From CAZXSK01 sp964642855 (lineage in GTDB: Bacteria; Planctomycetota; Phycisphaerae; SM23-33): DNA of 64,000 nt. Shown in pieces: positions 8,722 to 17,520 of this stretch; the first letter of the stretch is position 1; each line of letters starts with the position of its first letter. The DNA is taken from positions 14,589-78,588 of the forward strand of contig CAZXSK010000009.1 of NCBI GenBank assembly GCA_964642855.1, given 5' to 3'. The position numbers and the translations under genes are program-made. Below the pieces are notes generated by a model that saw only the letters and a program-made list of their open reading frames with translations, did not search any database and was not told the origin of the DNA.

Positions 8722-8750
8722 TTGACCGCCTCCGGACGAACAAGCATAAT
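8722..8750 (+). promoter_or_regulatory. Sigma-70-like promoter for the kdsD-kdsC operon
   Basis: TTGACC (8722-8727), a 17-bp spacer and CATAAT (8745-8750), which is among the better matches in the window. Start near 8757 and a leader of about 104 nt. Confidence 0.65.
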
Positions 8751-8829
8751 GCGGACTTTGGCAGGGGCCCGGGAGGCATCCGGGCGTGCCTGCTTCCGCT
8801 GCAAACCAAACTCGCATCTACCTTTACCG

Positions 8830-8856
8830 GCAGGGCGGGGCAACCCGCCGGCCTGC
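8830..8856 (+). promoter_or_regulatory. Leader hairpin abutting the kdsD start
   Basis: Outer stem GCAGG (8830-8834) with CCTGC (8852-8856), inner stem GCGGG (8835-8839) with CCCGC (8844-8848), GCAA tetraloop, and a 3-nt bulge on the right arm. It ends four bases before the ATG at 8861 and would cover the ribosome landing site. No Shine-Dalgarno is visible in the exposed bases. Confidence 0.4.
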
Positions 8857-8860
8857 ATGC

Positions 8861-9880
8861 ATGACAGAGCCAAACGACATTCCTCATCCGAACCTCGACA
8901 TCGCACGCGGCGCCCTCCAGGCTGAGGGAGAGGCAATCGGCGACCTGGCCGGACAGGTCGGAGACGAATTCGCCGAGGCATGCCGGGCCATCTTCGCCTG
9001 TCCGGGTAAGGTCGTGCTGACGGGCATCGGCAAGGCGGGCATCATCGCCCAGAAGATCTCGGCTACGCTGGCGTCGACTGGGACGCTGAGCATCTTCCTG
9101 CATCCGGTCGAGGCGCTCCACGGCGATCTCGGACGGCTGCAGCGTGAGGACGTCGTCGTCGCGCTGTCGCACAGCGGGGCGTCGGAAGAGATCGTCCGCC
9201 TTCTGGACCACATCAAGGCGCGGGGCAGCACGCTCATCGCGGTAACGTCCGACGCAACAAGCCCGCTGGGACAGCATGCCGAGATCGTGGTCTGCTACGG
9301 GAAGGTTCGCGAGGCGTGCCCCCATCAGCTGGCCCCAACCGTATCCACCACCGTCATGCTTGCCCTGGGCGATGCCCTCGCACTGACGGTAATGACAATG
9401 CGGGACTTCAGCCCCGAGGACTTCGCTGCGTTTCACCCGGGCGGATCGCTGGGAAGGAGACTCATCAAGGTCGAAGACGCCATGTGGTTCACCAGGGGAG
9501 AGCGGCTGAACGTTGCTTCCGACAGCCTTACGCTTGGTGAGGCACTCGTGGAGGCAGAGCAGGCTGACATCCGCCGGACCGGGGCGATGCTTCTGGTCGA
9601 CGATCAGGGGCGGCTGAGCGGCATCATGACCGACGCGGACCTGCGACGGGTGATCCTGGCCCATCGAGGCCAGGATGTTCTGTCCAGGCCAGTGAAGGAA
9701 GTCATGACCACCGACCCGACACGGGTTCGCGGGACCTCCCTGGCCAGTGAGGCGCTGGCGATCATGAACCAGCGACGCTTCGACGAACTGCCCGTCGTCG
9801 ACGAAGAGGGCAAGCCCCTGGGCGTGATCGACGTGCAGGACCTGCTGGGCCTCAAGACCCTGGGGAACGCCATTGACTGA
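8861..9880 (+). CDS. kdsD: Arabinose-5-phosphate isomerase (SIS plus paired CBS domains)
   Basis: The product has 339 residues, close to the 328 of the E. coli enzyme. The SIS domain spans about residues 44-180 with GKVVLTGIGKAG, HPVEALHGDLG and ALSHSGASEE, followed by FHPGGSLGRRL, and two CBS motifs fill about 213-339. It converts ribulose-5-phosphate to arabinose-5-phosphate, the first step of Kdo synthesis for LPS. The ATG at 8861 matches the homologous start. A GTG at 8786 with GGGAGG upstream would add 25 residues and cannot be excluded. kdsC begins inside its end. Together these show that the organism makes a Kdo-containing outer membrane. Confidence 0.92.
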   Translation: MTEPNDIPHPNLDIARGALQAEGEAIGDLAGQVGDEFAEACRAIFACPGKVVLTGIGKAGIIAQKISATLASTGTLSIFLHPVEALHGDLGRLQREDVVVALSHSGASEEIVRLLDHIKARGSTLIAVTSDATSPLGQHAEIVVCYGKVREACPHQLAPTVSTTVMLALGDALALTVMTMRDFSPEDFAAFHPGGSLGRRLIKVEDAMWFTRGERLNVASDSLTLGEALVEAEQADIRRTGAMLLVDDQGRLSGIMTDADLRRVILAHRGQDVLSRPVKEVMTTDPTRVRGTSLASEALAIMNQRRFDELPVVDEEGKPLGVIDVQDLLGLKTLGNAID

Positions 9881-10409
9881 CCTGGCCAAAATCGAACTGC
9901 TGATCCTCGACGTCGACGGCGTGATGACCGATGGCCGTATCCTGCTGACCGAATCCGGTGAGGAGATCAAAGGGTTCCACGTCCGGGACGGCTCGGGCAT
10001 CAAGTACTGGATGCGCGTCGGCAAGAAGGTGGCGATCATCACCGGGCGGGGGTCGCCCGCGGTTTGTCGAAGAGCCGAAGAACTCGGCATCGACCTCGTG
10101 CGTCTGAATGCCAAGAACAAGCTGCCCGCCCTGGAGGAGATCCTCGGTGAACTGGATCTTGCACCTGAGCAGGTGGCCGTGATCGGAGATGATCTGACGG
10201 ACATTCCGTCGATGCTGCACGTGGGCTTCGCCGCCTGTGTCCCCGAGGCGCCCGAGGAAGTGCAGCGAGAGGTGGACTATGTTACCCGCACACCCGGCGG
10301 CCGGGGCGCCGTCCGCGAAGTGATCGAGTACATCCTCAAGCGGACGGGGCAGTGGAACAAGGTGCTCGAGCGATACTACAAGAACAAACCTCCGCGTGAG
10401 GCTGAGTGA
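9873..10409 (+). CDS. kdsC: 3-deoxy-D-manno-octulosonate 8-phosphate phosphatase
   Basis: The product has 178 residues, standard for KdsC. It is a HAD phosphatase without a cap domain: the catalytic LDVDGVMTDG (aspartates 13 and 15) is at the N-terminus, IITGRGS in the middle, and VIGDDLTDIPSM near residue 109. It removes the phosphate from Kdo-8-phosphate. The start is TTG at 9873, overlapping the kdsD stop, because any later ATG would remove the catalytic motif. Its stop overlaps the next ATG by one base (TGATG). The C-terminal region ends basic. kdsA and kdsB are not in the window. Confidence 0.93.
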   Translation: MTDLAKIELLILDVDGVMTDGRILLTESGEEIKGFHVRDGSGIKYWMRVGKKVAIITGRGSPAVCRRAEELGIDLVRLNAKNKLPALEEILGELDLAPEQVAVIGDDLTDIPSMLHVGFAACVPEAPEEVQREVDYVTRTPGGRGAVREVIEYILKRTGQWNKVLERYYKNKPPREAE

Positions 10410-13400
10410 TGAAACGAAGACTGCTTCTGCTCGTGGGGGGGCTGGTTGTGACGGTCGGCTCGCTGGCTGCCTACCAGTTTGCCACGTCCGGCGATATTCA
10501 GGTGTTCCGTCCCCGTTCCGGCGGAGGGAGCGTTACGGAGCGTCCGGACCCCAATGGCCCGGATAACCCCGTAGCCGGCTGGACGGTCATCATTCGTACG
10601 GATCCGGAAACCAACCGCCCGCTGCATCGTATCCGCGTGCGAGACTGGAAGAAGCAGGAGGGCGACCTGTATCTCCTCACCGAGCCGGTTGCTGAGTTTT
10701 TCCTTCGCAACGGCCGGCGTATTCTCGTTCGGGCGGATCGTGGTGAGGGCGTAGCCAGAGAAGTGGCGCGGACGCTGGATCTCAAGCGGGGCAGGCTGGA
10801 GGGGAATGTGCGGGCGTATTTCTTCCGCTCTCCGGTCAGCAGGAATGTCGACGACCCGAACACCATCGAAGGCGTGCTGCAGGTGCATCTCGACAGCATC
10901 GACTTCGACAACGAAGCCCTTACCCTCGACAGCGACGGACCGGTGCACCTGTTCTCCGATGACGTCGACGTGCAAGGCCGGGGGCTTACGATCCGGTACA
11001 ACGAGGCGCCTCGTGAACTGGCGTTGCTTCGCCTGGCTCATGGCGATCGGCTTCGACTGCTCAATGCGCCGACCGGTCTTGGCGCGTTTGGGCTGCCGGG
11101 AGATGGTCAGACCAACCGGGAAGATCCCAACGCGCAGACGTCCGATGCCGTCGATCAGACGCAGGACGGTGACGAGCCCGAGGCGACGACGGACCAGCAA
11201 AATGCGGCCGCCGAAGCCCGCGAGGCGCAGAATCGGTACATGGCGACCTTCTCCCAGAACGTGCGCGTCGTGTCCGAAGATGGATCCATGACCGGGGCGG
11301 ACGTGCTTTCCCTGGTGTTCGAAATGGGGGAAGGCTGGGCAGGCGCCGAGTCGTCCGGTGATACCGGTCGAGCCGGCGGGAACGGCCAGGCCGATACGGA
11401 CCGCGATGAATCAGGCCCGGGTCGTCGAGAAGGCTCTTCGCAGACCGGTGGCCAGGAGGATCCGAACACGCAGGTCGTCGACATCCTCTGGACCGGGCCG
11501 CTGGAAATCGTGCCCAAAGGCTACGTCCCGCAACCGCAACGCGGTCGATATACGATCATCGCTTCGGGCGACCAACTCAAGCTGGACAGCAAGGAGATCA
11601 GCGCTGTCTGCGAGAGCCTGCACTACCGGACCCCGCAGGAGGTGGGTTTCCTGAGCGGATCGCGCGGCACGCCCGTGAGGCTTGCGCTTCCGGACGGTCA
11701 GCACGTAACCTGTCGCAGGATAACCTTCGACCGCTCCAAGAGCGAGATCTACCTGTCCGGACCGGGGGTCATGAGGCAGCTTCGCGTGGCCGATGCAAAT
11801 GCACGGACCGTATCAACAAGTGACCCCAATGCCTACGACGTGATCGCCTGGGAGGGTCGCGTGCAGGCATACTTCGAGGAGGTATCCTCTGCGGATTCGG
11901 CATCGGAAGCGTCCGGCCAGATTCGCATCAAGCGGGCTGTCTTCGAGGAGGGCGTGCGTTTCCGGAGGGCCGGTTCGGCGGACTATGTGTTGTGTGACAA
12001 GCTGGACGTGAGCATGACTCGAACGGCCGAGGGCAAGACGTACGCCACCCGCGCGATCGCGGAGGGCAACGTGGAAGCCCGCCAGGGGACCGACGAGATC
12101 CTCGCCGGCAGCATGGACCTGACCTTCGCCCCTGCAGACGCGTCGACCGAGAGTGGGGACGAGGGGGTCAAGGTCTCGCGAATGGAAGCCCGCGAGGACG
12201 TTCGCATCAAGAGCTTTCGTGACGATCCGAATCTGCCCGTTGTGATCCGTTGCGATTCGCTGGACGCCGACCGCGTGCGCAACACCGCGCTGCTGAAGGG
12301 CAAGCCCGCCGAGGTCCTCCAAGGCAGCCAGAAGATCACCGGCGGCACGATTCGTCTGGACCAGGGAGACGCCAGGAAGGGCGACGAGACCATGCGAGTC
12401 GAAGGCGAGGGACTGCTCCGATTCCTGGTCGATCGGGACGCGTCCGGCGGGAAGCTCGACCAGCCCCGGCCGGTGAAGATCGAGTGGAAGAAAGGAATGG
12501 TCTTCCAGTCCGACGGGCTGAAGGCGGATTTCAATCGGGACGTTGTCCTCACAACCGGCACCGACGAGTTGAAATGCCGGACCATGACTGTTGAGTTCCT
12601 GGAGCCGAACGAGCCGACGACCGAGGAGGATCGAGACTCCACGGATCACAGTGGCCTGGGGATGGACATCCGGATGTATCGTAATCTGCGTCTCAAGACG
12701 GTGACGGCCCGCAAGGATGTGTCCTTGAAAGGCAAGCGGGAGAACGAGAAGGGCAAGCTCCTTCGCCGTCTGACGCTGCTGACGCCGGAAGACGTGGTCT
12801 ACCACGCTGCGGACCGGTCGGCACGGGTGAAGGGCTCGGGGCGGCTGCTGATCGAGGACTATAACCCGCCGAGTCGCAGCAAGTCCGGCGAGGATACCCG
12901 GGACGAAGGATACCTCGTGAGCCCGTCGTGGACCGCCTTTCAGTGGTCCGACAGCATGTCGCTGCAGGAGGAAGACCTGACGGTAACAATGACTGGCGAC
13001 GTGGGCATGGTGCATCGCAGCGGCGATCAGGTGGTACTCTCTGACGACCTCGACCTGGCTTTCGACAAGGACAAGCTCCCCGATGGCAGGAAGACGGTTC
13101 TGGGCTGCGACCAACTCGTGGCTGTGTTCTCCCGTGCCGACGCGAACTCCGCCGATCCGAACCAGGTCGGGGTCGATAAGGCCATCGGACTGGAGGAGGA
13201 TTTCAGCGGCCGGCTTGAACGCCTGGAAGCCCTTCGCGACGTGACGTTGCGGGACGGTTCGGCTCTCGTGGAGGATTGCCAGCGGATGCTGTACGACCGC
13301 GCCGATGACATCGTTCGGCTGGACGGGTACCTGCCCGAGAAGGGGCAGAGGCCCAGCAACGTTTCCCTACGATACGAAGACCGCAAGAGCGGCGCGATCC

Positions 13401-13486
13401 GCAAGGTTCTGGCCCCGCAGGTGATCTGGCATCCCCGAGCGAAGACCGCCCGGGCGATCAATGTTTCGGGTACCGGAGGGATCTGA
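10409..13486 (+). CDS. Giant LptC/OstA-like LPS-export protein
   Basis: The product has 1025 residues, several times a normal LptC (about 190) or LptA (about 185). An N-terminal anchor lies at about residues 4-23, followed by long beta-rich repeats of the LptA/LptC type: alternating strands with recurring phrases such as LTLDSDGPVHLFSDDVDVQGRGL and VTARKDVSLKGK. Such folds form the periplasmic bridge that carries LPS from the inner to the outer membrane. Acidic, proline/glycine-rich linkers, for instance about residues 225-280 and 315-355, break the repeats. ATG at 10409 overlaps the kdsC stop, so it is coupled to Kdo synthesis. Bases 10406-10408 could be a GTG start adding one residue. The LptC/OstA assignment rests on context and repeat pattern and needs a profile search. 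Confidence 0.65.
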   Translation: MKRRLLLLVGGLVVTVGSLAAYQFATSGDIQVFRPRSGGGSVTERPDPNGPDNPVAGWTVIIRTDPETNRPLHRIRVRDWKKQEGDLYLLTEPVAEFFLRNGRRILVRADRGEGVAREVARTLDLKRGRLEGNVRAYFFRSPVSRNVDDPNTIEGVLQVHLDSIDFDNEALTLDSDGPVHLFSDDVDVQGRGLTIRYNEAPRELALLRLAHGDRLRLLNAPTGLGAFGLPGDGQTNREDPNAQTSDAVDQTQDGDEPEATTDQQNAAAEAREAQNRYMATFSQNVRVVSEDGSMTGADVLSLVFEMGEGWAGAESSGDTGRAGGNGQADTDRDESGPGRREGSSQTGGQEDPNTQVVDILWTGPLEIVPKGYVPQPQRGRYTIIASGDQLKLDSKEISAVCESLHYRTPQEVGFLSGSRGTPVRLALPDGQHVTCRRITFDRSKSEIYLSGPGVMRQLRVADANARTVSTSDPNAYDVIAWEGRVQAYFEEVSSADSASEASGQIRIKRAVFEEGVRFRRAGSADYVLCDKLDVSMTRTAEGKTYATRAIAEGNVEARQGTDEILAGSMDLTFAPADASTESGDEGVKVSRMEAREDVRIKSFRDDPNLPVVIRCDSLDADRVRNTALLKGKPAEVLQGSQKITGGTIRLDQGDARKGDETMRVEGEGLLRFLVDRDASGGKLDQPRPVKIEWKKGMVFQSDGLKADFNRDVVLTTGTDELKCRTMTVEFLEPNEPTTEEDRDSTDHSGLGMDIRMYRNLRLKTVTARKDVSLKGKRENEKGKLLRRLTLLTPEDVVYHAADRSARVKGSGRLLIEDYNPPSRSKSGEDTRDEGYLVSPSWTAFQWSDSMSLQEEDLTVTMTGDVGMVHRSGDQVVLSDDLDLAFDKDKLPDGRKTVLGCDQLVAVFSRADANSADPNQVGVDKAIGLEEDFSGRLERLEALRDVTLRDGSALVEDCQRMLYDRADDIVRLDGYLPEKGQRPSNVSLRYEDRKSGAIRKVLAPQVIWHPRAKTARAINVSGTGGI

Positions 13487-13519
13487 CGCAAGGATCGGTT
13501 GATCTGGCCGGGCGTGTTG

Positions 13520-14368
13520 TCAGGGGGCGTCGGCGTCGGCAAGTGACTCGTTCAGCGACCCGCTACGGAAGCCCGACAGATCGAGCGACACGTAGCGGTA
13601 GCCTGCCTCGTGCAGACGACGGACGATCAACTCACGGTTTCCCATCGCATCGGCCAGCCGATCTTCCGGCACCTCGACCCGTGCGACGCTGTCGTGGTCG
13701 CGTACGCGACAGATATCGAAACCCAACGCCCGCAGGCTCGCTTCCGCGCGGTCGATCCGTGAGAGTTTCCCCGAGGTGATCTCGCTGTGGTAGGGGACTC
13801 GGCTTGCCAGGCATGCCATCGACGGCGCTCCTGCTGTGGGAAGCCCCAACGCTCGGGAGGCGGCGCGGACGTCGCCCTTGGTCAGGCCCGCCTCAAGAAG
13901 CGGCCGGACGACACCGAGTTCCTCCTCCGCCTTGAGGCCCGGCCTGTAGTCGCCGATGTCCGATGCATTGGTGCCGCTGAGCACGGCCTGGATGTCGAGC
14001 TTCTCGGCCAGCGCGGCCAGTTGAGAAAAGATATTCTTCTTGCAGTGATAGCACCGGTCGGGCGGGTTGCTTGCGAAGGCTGGATCGGCGAGGGGATCGA
14101 TGGCGACTCTCTCCAGGCCGCCAACGAGGTCCCGTGCCAACGCCTCGGCGCGGTCCTGCTCGAAGGCCGGGAAGATCTCGCCCGACGCGGTGGCTGCACG
14201 CACCTTGCTCCTGTTGAGCGTCCCCGCGGCAAGCTTCAGCACCAGTGTGGAATCCACCCCGCCAGAGAGAGCAACCAGAACGCTGCCGCACCGGGCGATA
14301 CGATCCGCCGCGGCCCGGACCTTTTCTCGCAGGAGAGGATCTCCGATGTTCTGCAGGATCGCGTTCAT
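13520..14368 (-). CDS. larE: ATP-dependent sacrificial sulfur transferase LarE-like protein
   Basis: The product has 282 residues. The PP-loop SGGVDST is at residues 35-41, followed by an ASGEIFP strand and a CYHCKK cysteine cluster, and later PSMACLASRVPY with a conserved cysteine. This layout matches LarE, which activates the nickel-pincer cofactor precursor of lactate racemase with sulfur from its own cysteine or from an iron-sulfur cluster, depending on the type. The ATG at 14368 follows the GH4 stop by 20 bases. No larB, larC or larA is in the window. It may serve another pincer-dependent enzyme, or a different sulfur-transfer reaction. Confidence 0.85.
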   Translation of the reverse strand: MNAILQNIGDPLLREKVRAAADRIARCGSVLVALSGGVDSTLVLKLAAGTLNRSKVRAATASGEIFPAFEQDRAEALARDLVGGLERVAIDPLADPAFASNPPDRCYHCKKNIFSQLAALAEKLDIQAVLSGTNASDIGDYRPGLKAEEELGVVRPLLEAGLTKGDVRAASRALGLPTAGAPSMACLASRVPYHSEITSGKLSRIDRAEASLRALGFDICRVRDHDSVARVEVPEDRLADAMGNRELIVRRLHEAGYRYVSLDLSGFRSGSLNESLADADAP

Positions 14369-14388
14369 GCGATATCCTAGCCGTCCGA

Positions 14389-15693
14389 TCAGGAGAATTC
14401 GCCGATGACGTCGCGATGGGCCTGCATGCAGGCATCGATTGCATCGTGACCGGCTGGTTTGTTCAGGACGGTCGGGTCTTCCTCGATGCATTCGTGAACC
14501 AGCGCGCGGTCGCGGGTTCTGGCTGCCCGGACGATGCGGTCCGTCTGCCTGGCGGCGTCTTGCAGATAGGGCTGGACTGTTTCGGGAATCTGTACGGTTT
14601 CGATTACAAGACCTTCGGCCGACGCTGCGGCCGGGGTCTCCACGAACACGCCTTCCGGCAGTTGCGGAATCTGACCGGTATTGACCGTGTTGACCGCGTC
14701 GAAATCGGTCTGGCAGGCGCCGAGCAGTGCGGCTACCAGATCCATCGGTCTTTCCCACGAACCTCCTTCGACGAGAGGCCGGTAGGGCTTGCTCCCTTCG
14801 GCGATCTGCCTGAGCATGCCGACGCGTCGGTTGACCTCGTCGGCCGAGCCGTGGGAGGAGTGTCCGCGGTTGGTTGCTCCTTCGCGAGGGGGCAGGAAAT
14901 CCTGGGTATGGTGATCGTTGGGCACGAGGAGATAGCCGGTCTCGCGGAGCATGTCATCACCCAGTTGCCATCCCGAGGTCCCACCGGCAGCCAGCTTCTC
15001 TCGCAGCGCAGGCAGCAGATCCTCGCCGGTGTTGCGGTCCCGAATCTTGACCGCCCACGAGAAGTGGTTCAGGCCGCCGAAGGTAACGTCCCATCGCTCA
15101 CGGGCCTCGGTGAAGGGGTGGCTGATCCTCCCGCCTTCCAGGAGGCGATGGACCATGGCGTAGCCTTCCAGCGCTGCCGAGCAGAACCCCACCGTGCGGA
15201 TTCCGTCTTCGTGCATCGCCTGGCAGACACGCGGCAAGGGGTTGGAGACCGTCAGGAACATTGCATCCGGGCAGGTCTCCTTCATGTCGCAGGCCAGGTC
15301 GCGCATGAATGCGATTTGTCGCAGGGAGTAGCTGATGCCGGCCACGCCCCCGAACTCCGTGACGAGCAGGTCAGCATCCTGTTCGGCCATAACTCGGCAG
15401 TCGGTCTCGAACCGCTGTCGCAGCTGGGGAGCCGCGCAACAGAGGACATAGCTCGCGCCGTCAAGGGCTTCACGGCGGTCCGTGGTCTCGGTGACGCGCA
15501 CGTCCAGCTGCAGATCGTCGGCGACCCGTCTGGTCACCGCGGCCATGGCGAGGAGCATCTCGCGGGAGACGTCCATCATGGCCAGCTCCACGTTCTGCAA
15601 CTTCCGGCGCACGAGGGCGTCGCGAAGGACGCCCGGGCCGAAGACAAAGCTGCCCGCCCCGATGACGGCGATTCTTGTTGGTTGTTGTGGCAT
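14389..15693 (-). CDS. GH4-family NAD-dependent glycosidase
   Basis: The product has 434 residues. A Rossmann motif AVIGAGSFVFGPG starts at about residue 9, and the GH4 metal pair is recognisable: cysteine 171 in VGFCSAALEG and histidine 210 in GGLNHFSW. GH4 enzymes hydrolyse alpha- or beta-glycosides, galacturonides or 6-phosphoglycosides by an NAD redox step with a divalent metal, in the cytoplasm. The residue after the catalytic cysteine is serine where many members have histidine, so substrate preference may differ. The adjacent larE lies downstream on the same strand. A promoter is at 15736-15764. The exact sugar cannot be read. An alpha-galacturonidase-like role would fit the pectin-type GH28 at 44159. 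Confidence 0.85.
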   Translation of the reverse strand: MPQQPTRIAVIGAGSFVFGPGVLRDALVRRKLQNVELAMMDVSREMLLAMAAVTRRVADDLQLDVRVTETTDRREALDGASYVLCCAAPQLRQRFETDCRVMAEQDADLLVTEFGGVAGISYSLRQIAFMRDLACDMKETCPDAMFLTVSNPLPRVCQAMHEDGIRTVGFCSAALEGYAMVHRLLEGGRISHPFTEARERWDVTFGGLNHFSWAVKIRDRNTGEDLLPALREKLAAGGTSGWQLGDDMLRETGYLLVPNDHHTQDFLPPREGATNRGHSSHGSADEVNRRVGMLRQIAEGSKPYRPLVEGGSWERPMDLVAALLGACQTDFDAVNTVNTGQIPQLPEGVFVETPAAASAEGLVIETVQIPETVQPYLQDAARQTDRIVRAARTRDRALVHECIEEDPTVLNKPAGHDAIDACMQAHRDVIGEFS

Positions 15694-15735
15694 TGGTGTT
15701 TTCCGTCGCTCCCGGCTGAAAGCGGCAATTCCGGG

Positions 15736-15764
15736 ATCATACCCGCCATCGCCGGGGGATGCAA
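15736..15764 (-). promoter_or_regulatory. Sigma-70-like promoter for the GH4-larE pair
   Basis: On the minus strand TTGCAT (15764-15759), a 17-bp spacer and TATGAT (15741-15736). The leader is about 35 nt. Confidence 0.6.
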
Positions 15765-15769
15765 AAGGG

Positions 15770-15798
15770 TTGCCCGGCCGGGCTGCTCCGGCTAGGTT
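15770..15798 (+). promoter_or_regulatory. Possible promoter for the prolidase-accBC run
   Basis: TTGCCC (15770-15775), a 17-bp spacer and TAGGTT (15793-15798). It is back to back with the GH4 promoter, and the -10 box is weaker than its neighbour. Confidence 0.4.
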
Positions 15799-15829
15799 GT
15801 TGGCCGACCAGAAACCCGGGAGGCACCCG

Positions 15830-16957
15830 ATGGCATCGAAGACCGGTGTAGACGGCAGAACATTCAGCAATCGCAGGCGCGCGGCGTTGCGTCGGATCCG
15901 CAAACGGGCGGGCAGCGCGGTGGACGCTGCGCTGATCACACGCCCGGTCGACGTGGGGTACCTCAGCGGCTTCTCGGGTGAGGACAGCGTGTTGCTGGTC
16001 GGTAAGGGCTTTGCGGTTCTGGTTACGGACGGCCGGTACGATGAGCAGGCAAGCGGCGAGTGTCCTGGCGTGGAAATCTGTGTCCGTTCGGAAGGAATGA
16101 TCAAGGCGATCGGTCAGCAGGTACGATCGCGCAAGTTGACGCATCTGGCGATCCAGAGCGATCACGTGACGCTGGGTTGGTCGGAGCAGTTGGGCAAAGA
16201 GGTGGGGAACAAGCGGCTCAAGCCTGTTCGCGGGGGCACGCTGGAGCTTCGTGAGACGAAGGACGACAGTGAAATTGCCGCAACACGCAGGGCGATCCGT
16301 GCGGCAGAGAAAGCGATGCGCGATCTCCTGGCTGGTGGCAGGAAGGCATTCGTGGGGCGCAGCGAACGGGAAGTCGCCGGGCAGCTGGAGTACCTGATGC
16401 GCAGGCATGGGGCGTCGGGGGCGTCTTTCGACACGATCGTTGCGGCCGGTCCGCATGGATCGCTTCCTCACTACCGCCCCGGGGATACGAAAATCCGGAA
16501 GGATCAGGCGGTGCTGGTCGACTGGGGTGCGGTGGTAGATGGCTACTGCAGCGACTTGACCCGGGTGGTCTTCACCGGTAGAATCCCCCCGAAAATCGCG
16601 GAAGTCTACCAGGTGGTTCTCCGCGCCCAGCGTGCGGCGATTTCGAGCATTCGCCCGGGCGTTGCGGGCAAGACAGTTGATGCCGCCGCACGAGAAGTGA
16701 TCGCGTCGGCGGGTTACGCAGATCGGTTCACCCACGGCTTGGGACATGGCGTGGGACGGGAGATACACGAGGCCCCGTCGGTGGGGCGGACGTCCGACGT
16801 TCGCCTGCGGTCGGGAATGGTGGTGACGGTGGAGCCGGGCATCTATCTGCCCGGGGTCGGCGGTGTGCGGATCGAGGACGATGTCCTGGTAACGCCCGAC
16901 GGCGCAAAGAAACTCTCCTCGCTGCCACGTTCGATGGAGGCGATGGTGCTGCCATGA
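15830..16957 (+). CDS. Xaa-Pro peptidase (M24 family)
   Basis: The product has 375 residues. The N-terminal creatinase-like domain (about 1-140) is followed by the pita-bread peptidase domain. All five metal ligands are visible in family order: aspartates 231 and 242 in VDWGAVVDGYCSDLTR, histidine 306 in HGLGHGVGREIHE, glutamate 335 in TVEPGIYLPG and glutamate 349 in VRIEDD. It removes N-terminal residues ahead of proline using two manganese or cobalt ions in the cytoplasm. GGGAGG is just upstream of the ATG. Its stop overlaps the accB start (ATGA), a prolidase-accB-accC order seen in many bacteria. Confidence 0.93.
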   Translation: MASKTGVDGRTFSNRRRAALRRIRKRAGSAVDAALITRPVDVGYLSGFSGEDSVLLVGKGFAVLVTDGRYDEQASGECPGVEICVRSEGMIKAIGQQVRSRKLTHLAIQSDHVTLGWSEQLGKEVGNKRLKPVRGGTLELRETKDDSEIAATRRAIRAAEKAMRDLLAGGRKAFVGRSEREVAGQLEYLMRRHGASGASFDTIVAAGPHGSLPHYRPGDTKIRKDQAVLVDWGAVVDGYCSDLTRVVFTGRIPPKIAEVYQVVLRAQRAAISSIRPGVAGKTVDAAAREVIASAGYADRFTHGLGHGVGREIHEAPSVGRTSDVRLRSGMVVTVEPGIYLPGVGGVRIEDDVLVTPDGAKKLSSLPRSMEAMVLP

Positions 16958-17499
16958 GCGAGCGCAGCAAACAGGCCACCGGGAAAGGTGCAAGGAAGCG
17001 AATGAACATCAAGGAAATCAAGCAGCTCGTGAAGATGATGGTCGACTGCGACCTGAGCGAGCTGGATATTACCGACGGCGAGCACAACCGCGTGCATCTC
17101 AAGCGTGGCGGCCAGGATCAGCCGATCGTGATGGCCGGTCCCCCGCAGGCGGCCCAGCCGATGCCCATGGCTCCGGCGGCGCCCCAGGTTGCGGCGACCA
17201 CCGAGGCGTCGTCATCGGTCGAGGCGGGGGGGCAGCAGGAGGCCCCTGCCAGCGAGGGGCTCCTGGAGGTCAAGAGCCCGATGGTGGGGACGTTCTACTC
17301 CTCGCCCAGTCCCGACGACGACGCGTATGTGAAGGTCGGCGACAGCGTCGGGGACGACACGGTGGTGTGCATCGTCGAGGCGATGAAAGTGATGAACGAG
17401 ATCAAGGCCGAGTGCAGCGGCACGATCGCCGAGGTCTGCGTTCAGAATGCCCAGCCTGTCGAATACGGCCAGGTGATGTTCAAAGTCAAGCCCGCGTAG
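16954..17499 (+). CDS. accB: Biotin carboxyl carrier protein of acetyl-CoA carboxylase
   Basis: The product has 181 residues, within the family range. The N-terminal part is followed by a proline/alanine-rich flexible linker at about residues 55-95, and the C-terminal biotinyl domain carries EAMKVMNEI with the biotin-accepting lysine at 145, and KSPMVGTFYSSPSPDD. It carries CO2 from AccC to the carboxyltransferase in the first step of fatty-acid synthesis. ATG overlaps the prolidase stop. The first 16 residues (SERSKQATGKGARKR) are unusually basic; an alternative start at MNIKEIKQL (residue 17) is the more typical N-terminus of BCCP. Confidence 0.95.
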   Translation: MSERSKQATGKGARKRMNIKEIKQLVKMMVDCDLSELDITDGEHNRVHLKRGGQDQPIVMAGPPQAAQPMPMAPAAPQVAATTEASSSVEAGGQQEAPASEGLLEVKSPMVGTFYSSPSPDDDAYVKVGDSVGDDTVVCIVEAMKVMNEIKAECSGTIAEVCVQNAQPVEYGQVMFKVKPA

Positions 17500-17520
17500 G
17501 TTCGGCGAAGGGAGCAATCC

